A DNA stretch of 64,000 bases from positions 62,001-126,000 of the forward strand of contig LAPX01000013.1 of the NCBI GenBank assembly GCA_001858525.1, given 5' to 3'. A program made the position numbers and the translations under genes. This DNA is from Vampirovibrio chlorellavorus (lineage in GTDB: Bacteria; Cyanobacteriota; Vampirovibrionia; Vampirovibrionales; Vampirovibrionaceae). This document shows positions 1-9,521 of this stretch, piece after piece. Below the pieces are notes generated by a model, which was not told where the DNA came from, searched no databases, and saw nothing but the letters and a program-made list of their open reading frames with translations. Each line of letters begins with the position of its first letter. Position 1 is the stretch's first letter.

Positions 1-1161
1 TTCCCAGAAAGGCGGGCGGTTAAAGCGAATAATAGCCACGATAATGGCCGAACCAATGCCCAGGCAAAAAATGGGAATGACCAACAGGGAGGAAATAATG
101 CGGGTGGAGGTCGGATCGGCCATAATGACGCCCCAGCCCAGCTGAATGAGGTCCATGACCAGCCACAGGGGCAGCAAAAATTCCAGAAAGTAAGCCACCA
201 TATCCAGGGTGGTGCGCAAGGAAGCCTTGCGGGACTTGAGCAACGGGCCAGCGTATTCCAGATACCGGAACAGGGTGCCTTCCGTCCAGCGCCGCCGCTG
301 CTTGAGCAAGCCGCCAAATTCAACAATGCCTTCCTCAAAAACCGGCACTTTGTGGGCAAAGCGAATATCCCAGCCCTCAATGTGCAAGCGGGTGGACAGA
401 TCCAGGTCATCGGTCAGGGTGTTGACGTTCCACCCGTGAACTTCTTCCAGGGCTTCCCGCTTGACCAATTGACCGTTGCCGCGTAGTTCTACCGCGCCTC
501 GCACACTGTCTCGGCCGTACTGGAAGTGGGAATCCAGTGAGTATTCGTAGTTCTGGCACTGGGTCAGCCAGTTTTCGTTGCCATTGGCGATGATTTTACG
601 GGCCTGCACCGCGCCCACGTTTTCATCCGCTAAAAAGGGAACAATGCGGCGCAGGAAATCAGGCTCCACGTAAGCGTCAGCGTCGAATACACAGATAACT
701 TCCCCATCGGTCAGGGTCAAGGCTTCGTTTAATACGGCGGGCTTTCCCGGAATGGCATCGGTGGGGCGCAGGTGATAGCGGAAGGGTAAGGGCAGCGTTT
801 CTCCCAGCCGGGTCAGGATGGCCGGTGTCTGATCGGTGCTGCGGTCATCCATAATGAGCAGTTCATAATCGGGATAATCCAGCTTTAGCAGGTTATAAAT
901 GGTGTTCTCGATAACCACTTGCTCGTTGTGGGCGGAAATAACCACGGAAACCTTGGGCAGGTAGTTCATATTCAGCGGTTTGGGGCGTTTGGCCTCCATA
1001 CGCTTATGGTGCACCATGGCCAGCGTCATCAGCCAGGTGTAGAGGATCATGAACACCAGCAACAAAATAACCGACGAGTAGCGGGGCATGACCTTTCCGG
1101 TCAAAAACACCACCAGCCAGATCACGGCAATCATACTCAGGAGAAGGATTTTTTCTTTCAA
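1..1161 (-). CDS. Processive family 2 glycosyltransferase, C-terminus cut by window edge
   Basis: Inverting GT2 enzyme of the BcsA/IcaA/NodC type, expected to polymerise or transfer an activated sugar at the inner membrane. The reverse strand is open from a TTG start at 1161 to the left edge. The product opens with two hydrophobic segments (about residues 3-40). The GT-A core follows, with VSVVISAHNE, the metal-binding DAD triad within CVFDADA, and the acceptor-site QRRRW motif typical of processive enzymes. Further membrane segments begin before the edge. TTG is preferred because AGGA lies about 10 bases upstream; an in-frame ATG at 1134 has no clear ribosome site. It lies 63 bp after the next glycosyltransferase on the same strand, probably in one operon. 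Substrate and product cannot be told. Confidence 0.85.
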   Translation of the reverse strand, partial: MKEKILLLSMIAVIWLVVFLTGKVMPRYSSVILLLVFMILYTWLMTLAMVHHKRMEAKRPKPLNMNYLPKVSVVISAHNEQVVIENTIYNLLKLDYPDYELLIMDDRSTDQTPAILTRLGETLPLPFRYHLRPTDAIPGKPAVLNEALTLTDGEVICVFDADAYVEPDFLRRIVPFLADENVGAVQARKIIANGNENWLTQCQNYEYSLDSHFQYGRDSVRGAVELRGNGQLVKREALEEVHGWNVNTLTDDLDLSTRLHIEGWDIRFAHKVPVFEEGIVEFGGLLKQRRRWTEGTLFRYLEYAGPLLKSRKASLRTTLDMVAYFLEFLLPLWLVMDLIQLGWGVIMADPTSTRIISSLLVIPIFCLGIGSAIIVAIIRFNRPPFWE

Positions 1162-1224
1162 GAGATTTTCCTGCCTGCTTCTAAACCTGATTAACTGTAA
1201 CCACAATGCCCATTTCGCACTTAA

Positions 1225-2421
1225 TTAATAGGCGGACAACCGATGGGCAAATTCTTTTAAATGATTGGCCGCCCGTAAAGCACCATGAATCTCAGCCGCC
1301 ATTGTAGCAAACTCACGGGTGCGAGACTCAAATTCTGGATCGCCCAGGAGCTGTTCGATGTTGGCGCACAAGCCCCGCTGCGAGCTGTCGCATAGCTCTT
1401 GATAGGACATGGTGAGGGAGACGCCCAATTCCGACATGCGGCTGGCGTTGTTTTCCTGCTCAATCTGCTGGCTGTCCGGAATGATTAGCGACGGTTTGCC
1501 CAGTGTCAGCAGTTCCATGGCCGTGCTGTGACCGGCCTGAGTGATGACCAGATCGGCGGCCTTGAAGTAGGGTGCGGCCTCTTTGACGAAGGGGTGAATC
1601 TGGGCGTTTTCCGGCACGTTGGCGGTGGTAAAGCTGGAGATGATAATGAAATCGAGATGGCTCATGCGCCGGGCCGCCTCAATAATGGCATCAAACAGGG
1701 GACGTCGGTACTCATGTCCCCCCAAAGAGGCCACGATCAGCGGCTTGTGGCTGGGCTTGGTGATGGCTTGCACTTCATCCGCCTGCCAGGCGACCAAGGG
1801 GCCCACAAAGCGGGTGCGTTTTTTGACCTGGTAATTATCGGAAAGATTGGGCAGGCATATGGTGTAAGGCGGGCTGAAATCGGGGATGAGAATCTCCTCG
1901 GCGCTGGACAGCCACAGTTTCATGACCCACTCGAAGGAGCGGCCAAACAGCTTGACCAAGGCGGAATCCCGCTCGAAAAAGGGATAAAAGGCGCTTTGGT
2001 TGGTCAGCACAATGCAGGGAATGTCCAGACGTTCCGCGGCCAAAACCGGGGCAATGCGGCCATCGGCCACCACCAGGGTTACCCCGTGGCGCTTGATGAT
2101 GTCCATCTCTTCCTGCACGATTTGGTTTAGCCCCAAGGCGCGGGCCGGGTTGTTCAGGATGGTCTTGCCTACGTCGAAATGCCCTTCGGAGCCCACGAAT
2201 TTGACTTCCTGCGCCACTTCCACGCTGGGATAGTCGTAAGAGCGAACCCGCTCCAGGGCATAACTGTAGGAGGCAATCAGGATATCACTGGGTTTGAAGT
2301 GTCGGGCAATGGCCAAAGCACGGCTGGAGTGTCCGTACCCCTCGCTACTGACCGAGAAGTAGACCTTGTCCCGCAGTTGGGGCACATTCTTTTTTCGCTT
2401 ACCAATTTGCAGCAAAGACAT
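1225..2421 (-). CDS. MurG-like (GT-B) glycosyltransferase, MJ1255-type
   Basis: Predicted nucleotide-sugar glycosyltransferase, 398 residues, two Rossmann halves. The N-terminal acceptor half shows SSEGYGHSSRALAIA, the hallmark of the MJ1255/TIGR00661 group. The C-terminal donor half has TQAGHSTAMELLTLGKP followed by QQIEQENNA, matching the UDP-sugar site of MurG-type enzymes. No signal peptide is seen; it probably works at the cytoplasmic membrane face. Its start overlaps the end of the MFS gene by 23 bp and a GT2 polymerase follows, so the run likely builds and moves a surface glycan or glycolipid. The exact sugar is unknown. Confidence 0.8.
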   Translation of the reverse strand: MSLLQIGKRKKNVPQLRDKVYFSVSSEGYGHSSRALAIARHFKPSDILIASYSYALERVRSYDYPSVEVAQEVKFVGSEGHFDVGKTILNNPARALGLNQIVQEEMDIIKRHGVTLVVADGRIAPVLAAERLDIPCIVLTNQSAFYPFFERDSALVKLFGRSFEWVMKLWLSSAEEILIPDFSPPYTICLPNLSDNYQVKKRTRFVGPLVAWQADEVQAITKPSHKPLIVASLGGHEYRRPLFDAIIEAARRMSHLDFIIISSFTTANVPENAQIHPFVKEAAPYFKAADLVITQAGHSTAMELLTLGKPSLIIPDSQQIEQENNASRMSELGVSLTMSYQELCDSSQRGLCANIEQLLGDPEFESRTREFATMAAEIHGALRAANHLKEFAHRLSAY

Positions 2422-3823
2422 GCGATTTTTCGGCCTTCAATCGGTTATACAGTCCCAGTACCCCCAATAATAGCATCGGCACCCCAATTAACAGAAACAT
2501 GGCGCCAACGCCCACCTGCTCTACGGCCAGACCGGCCACTAGGACCGGCAAGGTGGAGGACGTGCTTAAAATGGTGAATTGCACCCCGAAAACCTTGCCC
2601 CGTTTGTCTTCCGGGATCAGTTCCTGCAAGAGGGCCTGCAAGGGAATGGCGATAAAGGCTGCCCCGACCCCCATGATAATGGACAGCGCGTAGGTGTAGA
2701 CCATGCGGGCGGTGAAGCGCACCGAAGCCAGCTCAAACCAGCCACTGAGGAGTTGGGGCAAGTGAATGACATAACCCTTCATGGACAAAAAACGCACCAG
2801 GGTCAGCAGCACCAGACACAGGCCCACGCTTAAAAATCCGCTGTAGACCATAATGCCACGTCGGGCATGGTGGAAGGAATGCCCCACCCAAAAGGCACCC
2901 AAGGCCATACCCACACCGCTGAAGGCGATGATGTAGGCAAACTTCTGGGCGGCCACCTGAGGATCTTCAAACAGGTAAGTTTTGGCAAAGCTGATAAACA
3001 AAATGCACAGGGCCACCATGGCTGAAAACAAGGTGGCCAGCTTCAGCATGGCGTTGCGCACAATGGGATGATCGCCGATGTAGCGCAGGCCGTCCTGAAT
3101 CTCATGCCCGAAGCGGGCAAAGGCCTCTTTCATGCTGGCCGCTGGGGGACGGCTGTCCTCTTCCAGCACACACAGGGGCGGGGTTCGCACAAAAGCCAAC
3201 GATAGGCTGGCGGCCAGAAACAGCCCGCTAATGGCCCAATGCACCTGTTTTAGGGAAAACAGGTTGATGAGCGGATCGCCCAGAGCAAAGCCAAAAATGA
3301 CCGCCACCATCATGGTGGTGGTAAACAGGGAGTTGGCCGTCAGCAGGGAGGACTTGCTGACAATGGTGGGAATGGTGGCCGCTTCTGCGGGGACAAAAAA
3401 CTGGGTGGCCGCCGAAATGAGGAAGGCCACATAGTAGATGGCCCAGCCCCCGGTGGCTTCCGCGGCCCAGGGAATGAGGGCTACCAGTGCGGCCCGCATT
3501 AAGTTGGTGGCCACCAATACGGCCCGGCGGGGCCAACGATCCACAAACACCCCGGCAATGGCCGTCAGCAAAATAGCGGGGATGGTAAAGGCAATGTATA
3601 AAAAGCTGCTGTAGCGATCGCTGGGGCCAAAGTGGCTGACAATGAGGCTGATGAACACCACAAAAATAATGCGATCGGCGATTTGGGAAAAAATCTGGCC
3701 AATCCACAGGGCCAGAAAATTACGGTTGGTCAGCACCACACGGTAGCCTTCCCGGGCGGAAAGCGACGATTCGACTGACTCGACTGATTCGGCAGGTGCG
3801 GTAGAGGGAGTTTGAAGCGACAT
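2399..3823 (-). CDS. MFS transporter (MFS_3/EntS-like)
   Basis: Twelve-helix major facilitator protein, 474 residues. The cytoplasmic N-tail is Ser/Glu-rich; the first helix begins around NFLALWIGQIFSQIADR and the motif A-like loop reads VFVDRWPRRAVL. It resembles the exporter branch that includes EntS and macrolide pumps; the cargo is unknown. The frame is open further upstream, but ATG at 3823 has AGGAAA about ten bases before it, and the longer form would run towards recO without a ribosome site. It lies between recO and a glycosyltransferase on the same strand, so export of a glycolipid or small molecule is possible but unproven. Confidence 0.8.
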   Translation of the reverse strand: MSLQTPSTAPAESVESVESSLSAREGYRVVLTNRNFLALWIGQIFSQIADRIIFVVFISLIVSHFGPSDRYSSFLYIAFTIPAILLTAIAGVFVDRWPRRAVLVATNLMRAALVALIPWAAEATGGWAIYYVAFLISAATQFFVPAEAATIPTIVSKSSLLTANSLFTTTMMVAVIFGFALGDPLINLFSLKQVHWAISGLFLAASLSLAFVRTPPLCVLEEDSRPPAASMKEAFARFGHEIQDGLRYIGDHPIVRNAMLKLATLFSAMVALCILFISFAKTYLFEDPQVAAQKFAYIIAFSGVGMALGAFWVGHSFHHARRGIMVYSGFLSVGLCLVLLTLVRFLSMKGYVIHLPQLLSGWFELASVRFTARMVYTYALSIIMGVGAAFIAIPLQALLQELIPEDKRGKVFGVQFTILSTSSTLPVLVAGLAVEQVGVGAMFLLIGVPMLLLGVLGLYNRLKAEKSHVFAANW

Positions 3824-3930
3824 TCCGGGTTTCCTGTCAACAGCCCGCTTTCCAAAAGGAAGCACAGGCCCACTGGGTTTTCTTATTGTACTGCAACTCC
3901 CCGGGCAAGCAAGCGGGAAGCGGGAAACGC

Positions 3931-4782
3931 CTATTCCTGTAACGGCGGGACGGCGGGCAGCGTGGTGTGTTGTTCTGGCCGTGCCTGCTCCGGCAGGGGT
4001 GTTTCCAATAAGCTTAAAACCAAATCGTAAGCGTGCATGCTCTTTTCCACCACTTTTTGGAAATAGTAGCGCAGGAACTTCTGGGCTTTGCAGAACTGAA
4101 GGGCTGTCCACTGCGGGTCATGCGGGTTTAGCAACAGGCGCAAGGTACTGGTGGAAACGTTCACCCACTCATCAGTATTCAGGCCGTCCAGGCCAACGGT
4201 TTCGGCCTGGTGTTTGCGCCGAAGCTCGGAGGTGGCCATACCGCCCAACTGTGGGGAAAAACTGTAGAACGGGGCCTCCCAATCCAGCGGCTGCCCGGTA
4301 AAAATACATTCGCTCAGGATGGGGTGATAGCCTTCCGCTTCTAATAAATCCAGCTGATATTGAATGCCCAGCGGGATGATTTGCGCTTCAGCGGCCTGAT
4401 CCAGAAGATGCAGGGCGTTTTTGAGTTCGGCATAAACCAGATGGCTGTCGGCCTCTGCTGCGGTCAGGTTGACCAGTTCGGCAAAGAGCAGGGCATAGGA
4501 TAGTTTGAGTAAATCGGCCCGAATGCCAGGGAAGCTTTCCCGAGGCTGGTATTGAATGAGCAGATCCAGATTTTTTCCCTTGGACAGTTGCACCTCGCTG
4601 AGGTTGAGCAGCTGGCAAGCCCCCACCAGCTTGCTTTTTGGTTTTTTAACCCCCTTGGCGATGGCGGAGATGCGCCCATGTTCTGAGGAGTACAGGTGCA
4701 GGATCTGATCGGCCTCTCCAAAATCGTAGGTGCGCAGGCAAATGACATCGGTGGTATAGGTTTTGGCGGCAATGGGGGACAC
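3931..4782 (-). CDS. recO: DNA repair protein RecO
   Basis: RecO loads RecA on SSB-coated DNA with RecR in the RecF pathway. The product (283 residues from this start) has the N-terminal OB-fold signature DVICLRTYDFGEADQIL, then GRISAIAKGVKKPKSK, followed by the helical C-terminal domain. A GTG at 4782 is chosen: AGGAG sits eight bases upstream, and it leaves about ten residues before the OB fold, as in other RecO proteins. An ATG at 4854 is in frame but lacks a ribosome site. The usual Cys zinc cluster of many RecO proteins is not evident. It is the first gene of the leftward run ending with glycosyltransferases and diverges from dnaE. Confidence 0.88.
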   Translation of the reverse strand: MSPIAAKTYTTDVICLRTYDFGEADQILHLYSSEHGRISAIAKGVKKPKSKLVGACQLLNLSEVQLSKGKNLDLLIQYQPRESFPGIRADLLKLSYALLFAELVNLTAAEADSHLVYAELKNALHLLDQAAEAQIIPLGIQYQLDLLEAEGYHPILSECIFTGQPLDWEAPFYSFSPQLGGMATSELRRKHQAETVGLDGLNTDEWVNVSTSTLRLLLNPHDPQWTALQFCKAQKFLRYYFQKVVEKSMHAYDLVLSLLETPLPEQARPEQHTTLPAVPPLQE

Positions 4783-5042
4783 GGGAAATGCTCCTGCTTT
4801 GCGGGGATTGGCCTCTGTCTTGTTACCATCATACACGGGGCCAATCGTCCGCATGAAGCTGGACCAATGCTTTTCTGCTCATCTGCAAAACATCCTTCGC
4901 CCATCGCTTAAACATCTCTTAATAAGGGCGGCTTTTCCTTTACGAGCCCCCCTGCCCGGTGGCACAATAGAAGGCTAGCGGATCCCATTCGCCGTCTTTG
5001 GCAGGCCCCACCCCTTAAAACCCCATCAGCAGAGTTGAGTTT

Positions 5043-8000
5043 ATGAGTACCGTACGTCCTTTTGTTCACCTCCACGTGCATACCCACTACAGTATGCTGG
5101 ATGCCGCCACGCGGGTACCGGATCTGGTCAAGATCGCCACGGCCAATAATATGCCAGCGGTGGCTATTACCGATCATGGGGTGATGTATGGGGCCGTAGA
5201 ACTCTACAACGCCTGCAAAGGGGCTGGGCTCAAGGCCATTATTGGGGCCGATATGTATGTGGTGGACGGGGATATTACCGATAAAAGCAGCCGTCAGCCC
5301 ATGCATCAGCTTGTATTGCTGTGCAAGAACGAGATTGGCTATAAAAATCTGGTTAAAATCGTTTCCCGTTCTCACCTGGAAGGTTTTTACTATAAGCCAC
5401 GCATCAACTGGGATATTCTCAAGGCCCACAGCGAGGGGTTGATTGCTTTAACCGGGGATCTGACCGGCCCGGTGGCCCGCCCCATTTTGCGGGGCCATGT
5501 GGATGAAGCCCGAGAGCGGGCCAAGTTCTTGCAAGAGATCTTCGGAGAGGATCTCTATATAGAAATTGTGGATCACGGGAAGGAACCGGAGTACCGCTTT
5601 GCGGTGGAGGCGGTTAAAATCGCCCAGGAGTTGGGCATTGAGCTGGTGGTTACCAATGACACGCACTTCTCCCGACCGGGCGATGAGACCATGCACAATA
5701 TTTTGTTGTGTATGCAGCAGGGGAAAACACTGGCTGAAAGTAGTTCTCGGGATATTTACGGGCCGCAGTACTACATAAAAAACGGCGATGAAATGGCCAA
5801 GCTGTTTCAGTTTCTTGACGCGGACGTTCGGGAGCGGGCGCTGGATAACACCCTGAAAATCGCCGACAAAATTGAATTCAAGATGAAGCAAGGGGAGTCC
5901 ATCCTGCCGGACTATCCCATTCCAGAGGGTACCACTTTGGAGAGCGAGCTGGAGCGGGAAGTGATGGAAACCGCCCTGGAGCGCTTTTCCGAAATCACCC
6001 CCGAAATTCAGGAGCGGCTGGACTTTGAGCTGAATATCATTAACCAGATGGGCTTTCCGGCCTACTTTTTGATCACGGCCGATTTTATCCGTTACGCTCG
6101 GGAGCAGAATATTCCGGTGGGGCCGGGCCGGGGGTCTGCCGCAGGCAGCCTGGTGGCCTTTGTGTTGGGCATTACCGATATTGATCCCTTGGAGCATAAT
6201 TTGCTGTTTGAGCGATTCCTGAACCCGGAGCGGGTCTCCATGCCCGACGTCGATATTGACTTCTGCATTGACCGGCGGGGGGACGTGATTGAGTACGTTC
6301 GCCGCAAGTACGGGGCCGACCGGGTTTGCCAGATTATTACGTATGGCACGCTGGCCGCTCGGGCCGCTTTGAAGGCTGTGGCAAGGGTTATGGAAATTCC
6401 CTTTGCGGAAAGCGACAAGCTGGCCAAGATGATTCCCTTTGGGCCTGCCGTTAAGCTGAAAGACGCCCTGGAAGACGGCATGGAGCTGAAAAAGCTTTAT
6501 GATACTGACCCTCGGGTGAAAGAGCTGGTGGATCTGGCTTTGGCCCTGGAAGGCACTGCGGTCAGCGTGGGCATGCACGCCGCCGGGGTGGTCATTTCCA
6601 AGGACGCACTGGATACCATTGTGCCGGTGCAGTTCACCAAGGACGGGCATGAGACCGGGCAGATCGTATCCCAGTACCCCATGGGGGATTTGGAAAAGCT
6701 GGGCCTGCTGAAGATGGACTTTTTGGGTCTGCGAAACCTGACCATTATTGATAACACTGTGCAAATGGTCAAACAAATCCGGGGAGAGGATGTGGACATG
6801 CGCCACTTGCCTCTGGATGATCAGGATGTCTATGAGATTTTGACCGCAGGCGATACCGATGGCATTTTCCAGCTGGAATCCGGGGGAATGAAGGCCTTGG
6901 TGAAGGACCTCAAGCCGTCTGTGTTTGAGGACATCGGCGCTTTGGTGGCCCTGTATCGACCGGGTCCTCTGAACTCGGGCATGGTCAAGCAGTTTGTGGA
7001 TCGGAAGCACGGGCGGGCACAGGTGGAGTACAAGCACCCGGCTCTGGAGCCGCTGCTGAAAGACACCTACGGCACCATCGTGTACCAGGAGCAGATCATG
7101 CAGATTGCCCAGTCGCTGGCTGGCTACTCGCTGGGGCAGGCGGATTTGCTGCGTCGGGCCATGGGTAAGAAAAAAGCGGAAATCATGGAGCAGGAGCGGG
7201 CTGGTTTTCTGGCTGGCTGTGAGAAAAACAGCGTTGATTTGACCATTGCCAACGAGCTGTTTGACACCATGAGCGAGTTTGCGGCCTACTGCTTCAACCG
7301 GTCGCACTCGGCAGCCTATGCGCTGGTGGCGTATCAAACCGCTTTTTTAAAGGCGCATTACCCGGTGGAATATTTATCGGCCCTGTTATCCAGCGTCAGC
7401 AACGATTTGGAGAAGGTGCAGTTCTATATTTTGGCCTGCCGCAAAATGGGCCTTAAAATTCTCCCGCCGGATATTAATAAGTCGGGGCAGAATTTTACCC
7501 CCGATGGGGATAAGGCCATTCGCTTTGGGATGGCCACCATTAAAAACGTGGGTGTGGGCGTGGTGGAAAACATTATTGCCGCTCGCACGGAAAAACCTTT
7601 TGCCTCGCTGGAAGATTTTTGTGAGCGGGTCGATCCCAAGGTGCTGAACCGGAAAACCCTGGAGAGCTTGATTAATAGCGGGGCCTTTACCGAATTTGGT
7701 TTCTCTCGCAAACAGTTGTTTAGCAATGTGGAAACTATGACCAATTATGCGGCCAAGTGTCAGGAGCAAAAAATTACCGGTCAGGCCAGTTTGTTTTCTC
7801 TGTTGGGCGGCGGTGATGAAGCCGGTGGGGCGGGCGGCTTTGGCGGATTGATTCTATCTGGCGATACGGCGGAATACAGCGATGAAGAGATTCAGCAGTT
7901 TGAAAAAGAGTTGCTGGGCTTTTATGTCAGTAGCCATCCGCTGGATAGTTTGCTGGATAAATTGCCCATGATGACCAGCCATAATATCGCTGAACTCAAG

Positions 8001-8495
8001 GATTTCCCGGATGGGGTGGATGTGGTGATTGGCGGGTTGATTTCCAGCCTGCAAAAGAAAATTACCAAAACCAATCGGCCTATTTGGATTGGCAAGCTGG
8101 AGGATTTTTCCAGCGAGACGGAATTTGTCATGTTCTCGGATGCCATTGAGAAAGTGGGCGAGCGTGTGGCTGAAGGCAAGAAAGTGCTGATTCAGGGGCG
8201 TTTGCAATTCCGGGGAGATAACGGGGATCAGTTCAGTATTATCCTGAACGAAGTGCATCCGGTGGATGAAGTGCGGCCCTTTCATCTGTTTTTTGACAGT
8301 GCGCCCAAGTGGGAAATCTTGCAGACCATTAGCACCATTTTGGTGAAGAATCGTGGGTTTAATCCGGTGATTTTGAACTTTAAGGATGGCACGAGAATTA
8401 AAGCGGGCACCAAGTTCTGGATTAATAATAATAACCGGGAATTGGTGAAAGAAACGCTAGAATCGCATTTCGGCCAGATCTTAAAGGTAGGGTAA
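5043..8495 (+). CDS. dnaE: DNA polymerase III alpha subunit
   Basis: Replicative polymerase, 1150 residues, typical length for DnaE1. In order: PHP domain with HVHTHYS at residues 11-17; polymerase core with PDVDIDF at 401-407 giving the catalytic aspartates D403 and D405; GPGRGSAAGSLVAF; helix-hairpin-helix region; and a C-terminal OB fold (about 980-1060). Starts at ATG 5043, which reads straight into the PHP domain. Upstream GAG-rich bases are only a weak ribosome site. It diverges from recO with about 260 bp between the starts. A GC-rich palindromic repeat begins ten bases after the stop and may act as terminator. Confidence 0.98.
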   Translation: MSTVRPFVHLHVHTHYSMLDAATRVPDLVKIATANNMPAVAITDHGVMYGAVELYNACKGAGLKAIIGADMYVVDGDITDKSSRQPMHQLVLLCKNEIGYKNLVKIVSRSHLEGFYYKPRINWDILKAHSEGLIALTGDLTGPVARPILRGHVDEARERAKFLQEIFGEDLYIEIVDHGKEPEYRFAVEAVKIAQELGIELVVTNDTHFSRPGDETMHNILLCMQQGKTLAESSSRDIYGPQYYIKNGDEMAKLFQFLDADVRERALDNTLKIADKIEFKMKQGESILPDYPIPEGTTLESELEREVMETALERFSEITPEIQERLDFELNIINQMGFPAYFLITADFIRYAREQNIPVGPGRGSAAGSLVAFVLGITDIDPLEHNLLFERFLNPERVSMPDVDIDFCIDRRGDVIEYVRRKYGADRVCQIITYGTLAARAALKAVARVMEIPFAESDKLAKMIPFGPAVKLKDALEDGMELKKLYDTDPRVKELVDLALALEGTAVSVGMHAAGVVISKDALDTIVPVQFTKDGHETGQIVSQYPMGDLEKLGLLKMDFLGLRNLTIIDNTVQMVKQIRGEDVDMRHLPLDDQDVYEILTAGDTDGIFQLESGGMKALVKDLKPSVFEDIGALVALYRPGPLNSGMVKQFVDRKHGRAQVEYKHPALEPLLKDTYGTIVYQEQIMQIAQSLAGYSLGQADLLRRAMGKKKAEIMEQERAGFLAGCEKNSVDLTIANELFDTMSEFAAYCFNRSHSAAYALVAYQTAFLKAHYPVEYLSALLSSVSNDLEKVQFYILACRKMGLKILPPDINKSGQNFTPDGDKAIRFGMATIKNVGVGVVENIIAARTEKPFASLEDFCERVDPKVLNRKTLESLINSGAFTEFGFSRKQLFSNVETMTNYAAKCQEQKITGQASLFSLLGGGDEAGGAGGFGGLILSGDTAEYSDEEIQQFEKELLGFYVSSHPLDSLLDKLPMMTSHNIAELKDFPDGVDVVIGGLISSLQKKITKTNRPIWIGKLEDFSSETEFVMFSDAIEKVGERVAEGKKVLIQGRLQFRGDNGDQFSIILNEVHPVDEVRPFHLFFDSAPKWEILQTISTILVKNRGFNPVILNFKDGTRIKAGTKFWINNNNRELVKETLESHFGQILKVG

Positions 8496-8504
8496 ATTCT
8501 TTTT

Positions 8505-8586
8505 CAGGGGGCGTTGCCCCCTGCGACCCCCACTGGAAGGGGGACAGATCTTGCCGCACGTTCTGTCCCCCCTCCAGCCCTCCCCT
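8505..8586. repeat. Dispersed two-hairpin repeat, copy 1
   Basis: An 82-bp GC-rich element just after dnaE. It contains hairpin A (GGGGGCGTTGCCCCC) and hairpin B, in which CTGGAAGGGGGACAG pairs with CTGTCCCCCCTCCAG around a loop of about 15 bases. Copy 2 at 9241-9321 is the same element in reverse orientation. Could terminate dnaE transcription or be a REP/MITE-like unit. Confidence 0.7.
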
Positions 8587-8614
8587 AGAAAAAATTTAAT
8601 TTATAGTCATTAAA

Positions 8615-8642
8615 TTGGTTGGCTTTCTTGATTTGCTATACT
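8615..8642 (+). promoter_or_regulatory. Likely sigma-70 promoter of the first small membrane protein
   Basis: TTGGTT at 8615-8620 and TATACT at 8637-8642 with 16 bases between, preceded by TTTGC at the extended -10. The -10 lies 30 bases before the GTG start. The paralogue at 9522 has TATACT in the same place. Confidence 0.45.
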
Positions 8643-8672
8643 AACAGCCCTAATCAATCAGGATAATTCATT

Positions 8673-9077
8673 GTGTTATTAAAGGGCGTTTCCGAACAGC
8701 AACGTGAATTGCGGCAGATCAATTGCAAGCTGACTTTGTTTTCGCCGATTCGGATTGAAGGGCAAGACAGGGTTTCTTTTGCCGGAAAAAAGGAGAGTGC
8801 TGAAAAAAACGATTTTACTTTTAAGCAGAGGATGACATCCGCGCTTAGTGCGTTGAAAGCAGAGTTGAAAAGACCCGCCTCTTGTATTTTCTTTGCTATA
8901 GGATCGGCAGGTCTTGTTTTGTTGCCACTTGCATTGCTATCATCGGCTTTTTTTCCGGCGGCAGTCCCTGTTTTATGGCCCATGGCGGCTGGTACTTCTT
9001 GGGCTTCTGGGGTAGTGGTTTGGGAGGCATATAAAATTATGAAGCCTGCCTACCAAAAGCCGACCACGGCCGCATAA
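8673..9077 (+). CDS. Small membrane protein, paralogue of the gene at 9522
   Basis: Unknown function, 134 residues. The N-terminal part is polar and carries RVSFAGKK near residue 32. A basic amphipathic stretch (ALKAELKRPAS) and two close hydrophobic segments follow (about 75-115), containing FPAAVPVLWPMAA, then a short polar tail. The protein at 9522 shares the plan: MxLxGVS start, F-x-G motif, ALKxEL, FPxAxPVLWP, SGVxxWE. The GTG start at 8673 has AGGATAA upstream at good spacing. It sits between two inverted copies of a palindromic repeat. A hairpin membrane protein with both ends inside is the likely topology; no family is recognised. Confidence 0.65.
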   Translation: MLLKGVSEQQRELRQINCKLTLFSPIRIEGQDRVSFAGKKESAEKNDFTFKQRMTSALSALKAELKRPASCIFFAIGSAGLVLLPLALLSSAFFPAAVPVLWPMAAGTSWASGVVVWEAYKIMKPAYQKPTTAA

Positions 9078-9111
9078 TTCAATGGCCGGTAAGGATTGAA
9101 GCGCTCTCTCC

Positions 9112-9221
9112 TTGTCATTCCCGCGCAGGCGGGAATCCACGCTGCCTTTTATGTTGGATTTATTTTTCCCCTCTTTTGATTGCCGGGTTTGCGTTGTTCC
9201 ACTCAGTGGGGAATGACATAA
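9112..9221. repeat. Short repeat unit ending in TGTCATTCCC inverted repeats
   Basis: The left end reads TTGTCATTCCC followed by a small hairpin CCCGCgcagGCGGG; the right end reads GGGGAATGACATAA. TGTCATTCCC at the left and its complement at the right form about 10-bp terminal inverted repeats around roughly 90 bp of non-coding DNA. Similar GTCATTCCC palindromes are common intergenic repeats in many bacteria; here it looks like a MITE-like unit. Confidence 0.55.
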
Positions 9222-9240
9222 GTTTGTAAATGGGAATTCG

Positions 9241-9390
9241 TGGGGAGGTCTGGAGGGGGGACAGGGCTTGCCCTGGACTCTGTTCCCCTCTCCAGTGGGG
9301 TGCAAGGGGCAACGCCCCTTGAAGAAGAAACTTCCCTTGAGGAGAAATACTTCAGTGGGGTAAAAGGGGCAAAGCCCCTTGAGAGAGAAT
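9241..9390. repeat. Dispersed two-hairpin repeat, copy 2 plus partial copy 3
   Basis: 9241-9321 is the reverse complement of the element at 8505-8586, with the same long stem CTGGAGGGGGGACAG / CTGTTCCCCTCTCCAG and the short stem AGGGGCAACGCCCCT. A third partial copy follows in direct orientation at about 9351-9382 (CAGTGGGGTAAAAGGGGC then AAAGCCCCTT), so the tail has been duplicated. Nothing here codes for protein; the stretch 9078-9521 is all repeats and spacer. Confidence 0.65.
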
Positions 9391-9486
9391 CCCTCTTGAA
9401 GAAGAATCTTGCGTAAAAAAAGAAAAAGTATTGATTTAGGGCAATTTCAAGAAGAGATTCATTTTTATAGAGCCAAATGGTTTTGT

Positions 9487-9492
9487 TATACT
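9487..9492 (+). promoter_or_regulatory. Likely -10 box of the second small membrane protein
   Basis: TATACT preceded by TTTTGT, 29 bases before the ATG at 9522. Same box and spacing as the paralogue at 8673, suggesting the promoter was copied with the gene. No clear -35 box. Confidence 0.35.
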
Positions 9493-9521
9493 GCTGATTG
9501 TAAAAGCATGGGTTATTCAAG

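Noticed and set aside
5448-7337. Long 629-codon open frame opposite dnaE
   Set aside because: Composition is that of an antisense shadow (His/Gln-rich, no domain), and dnaE on the other strand is complete.
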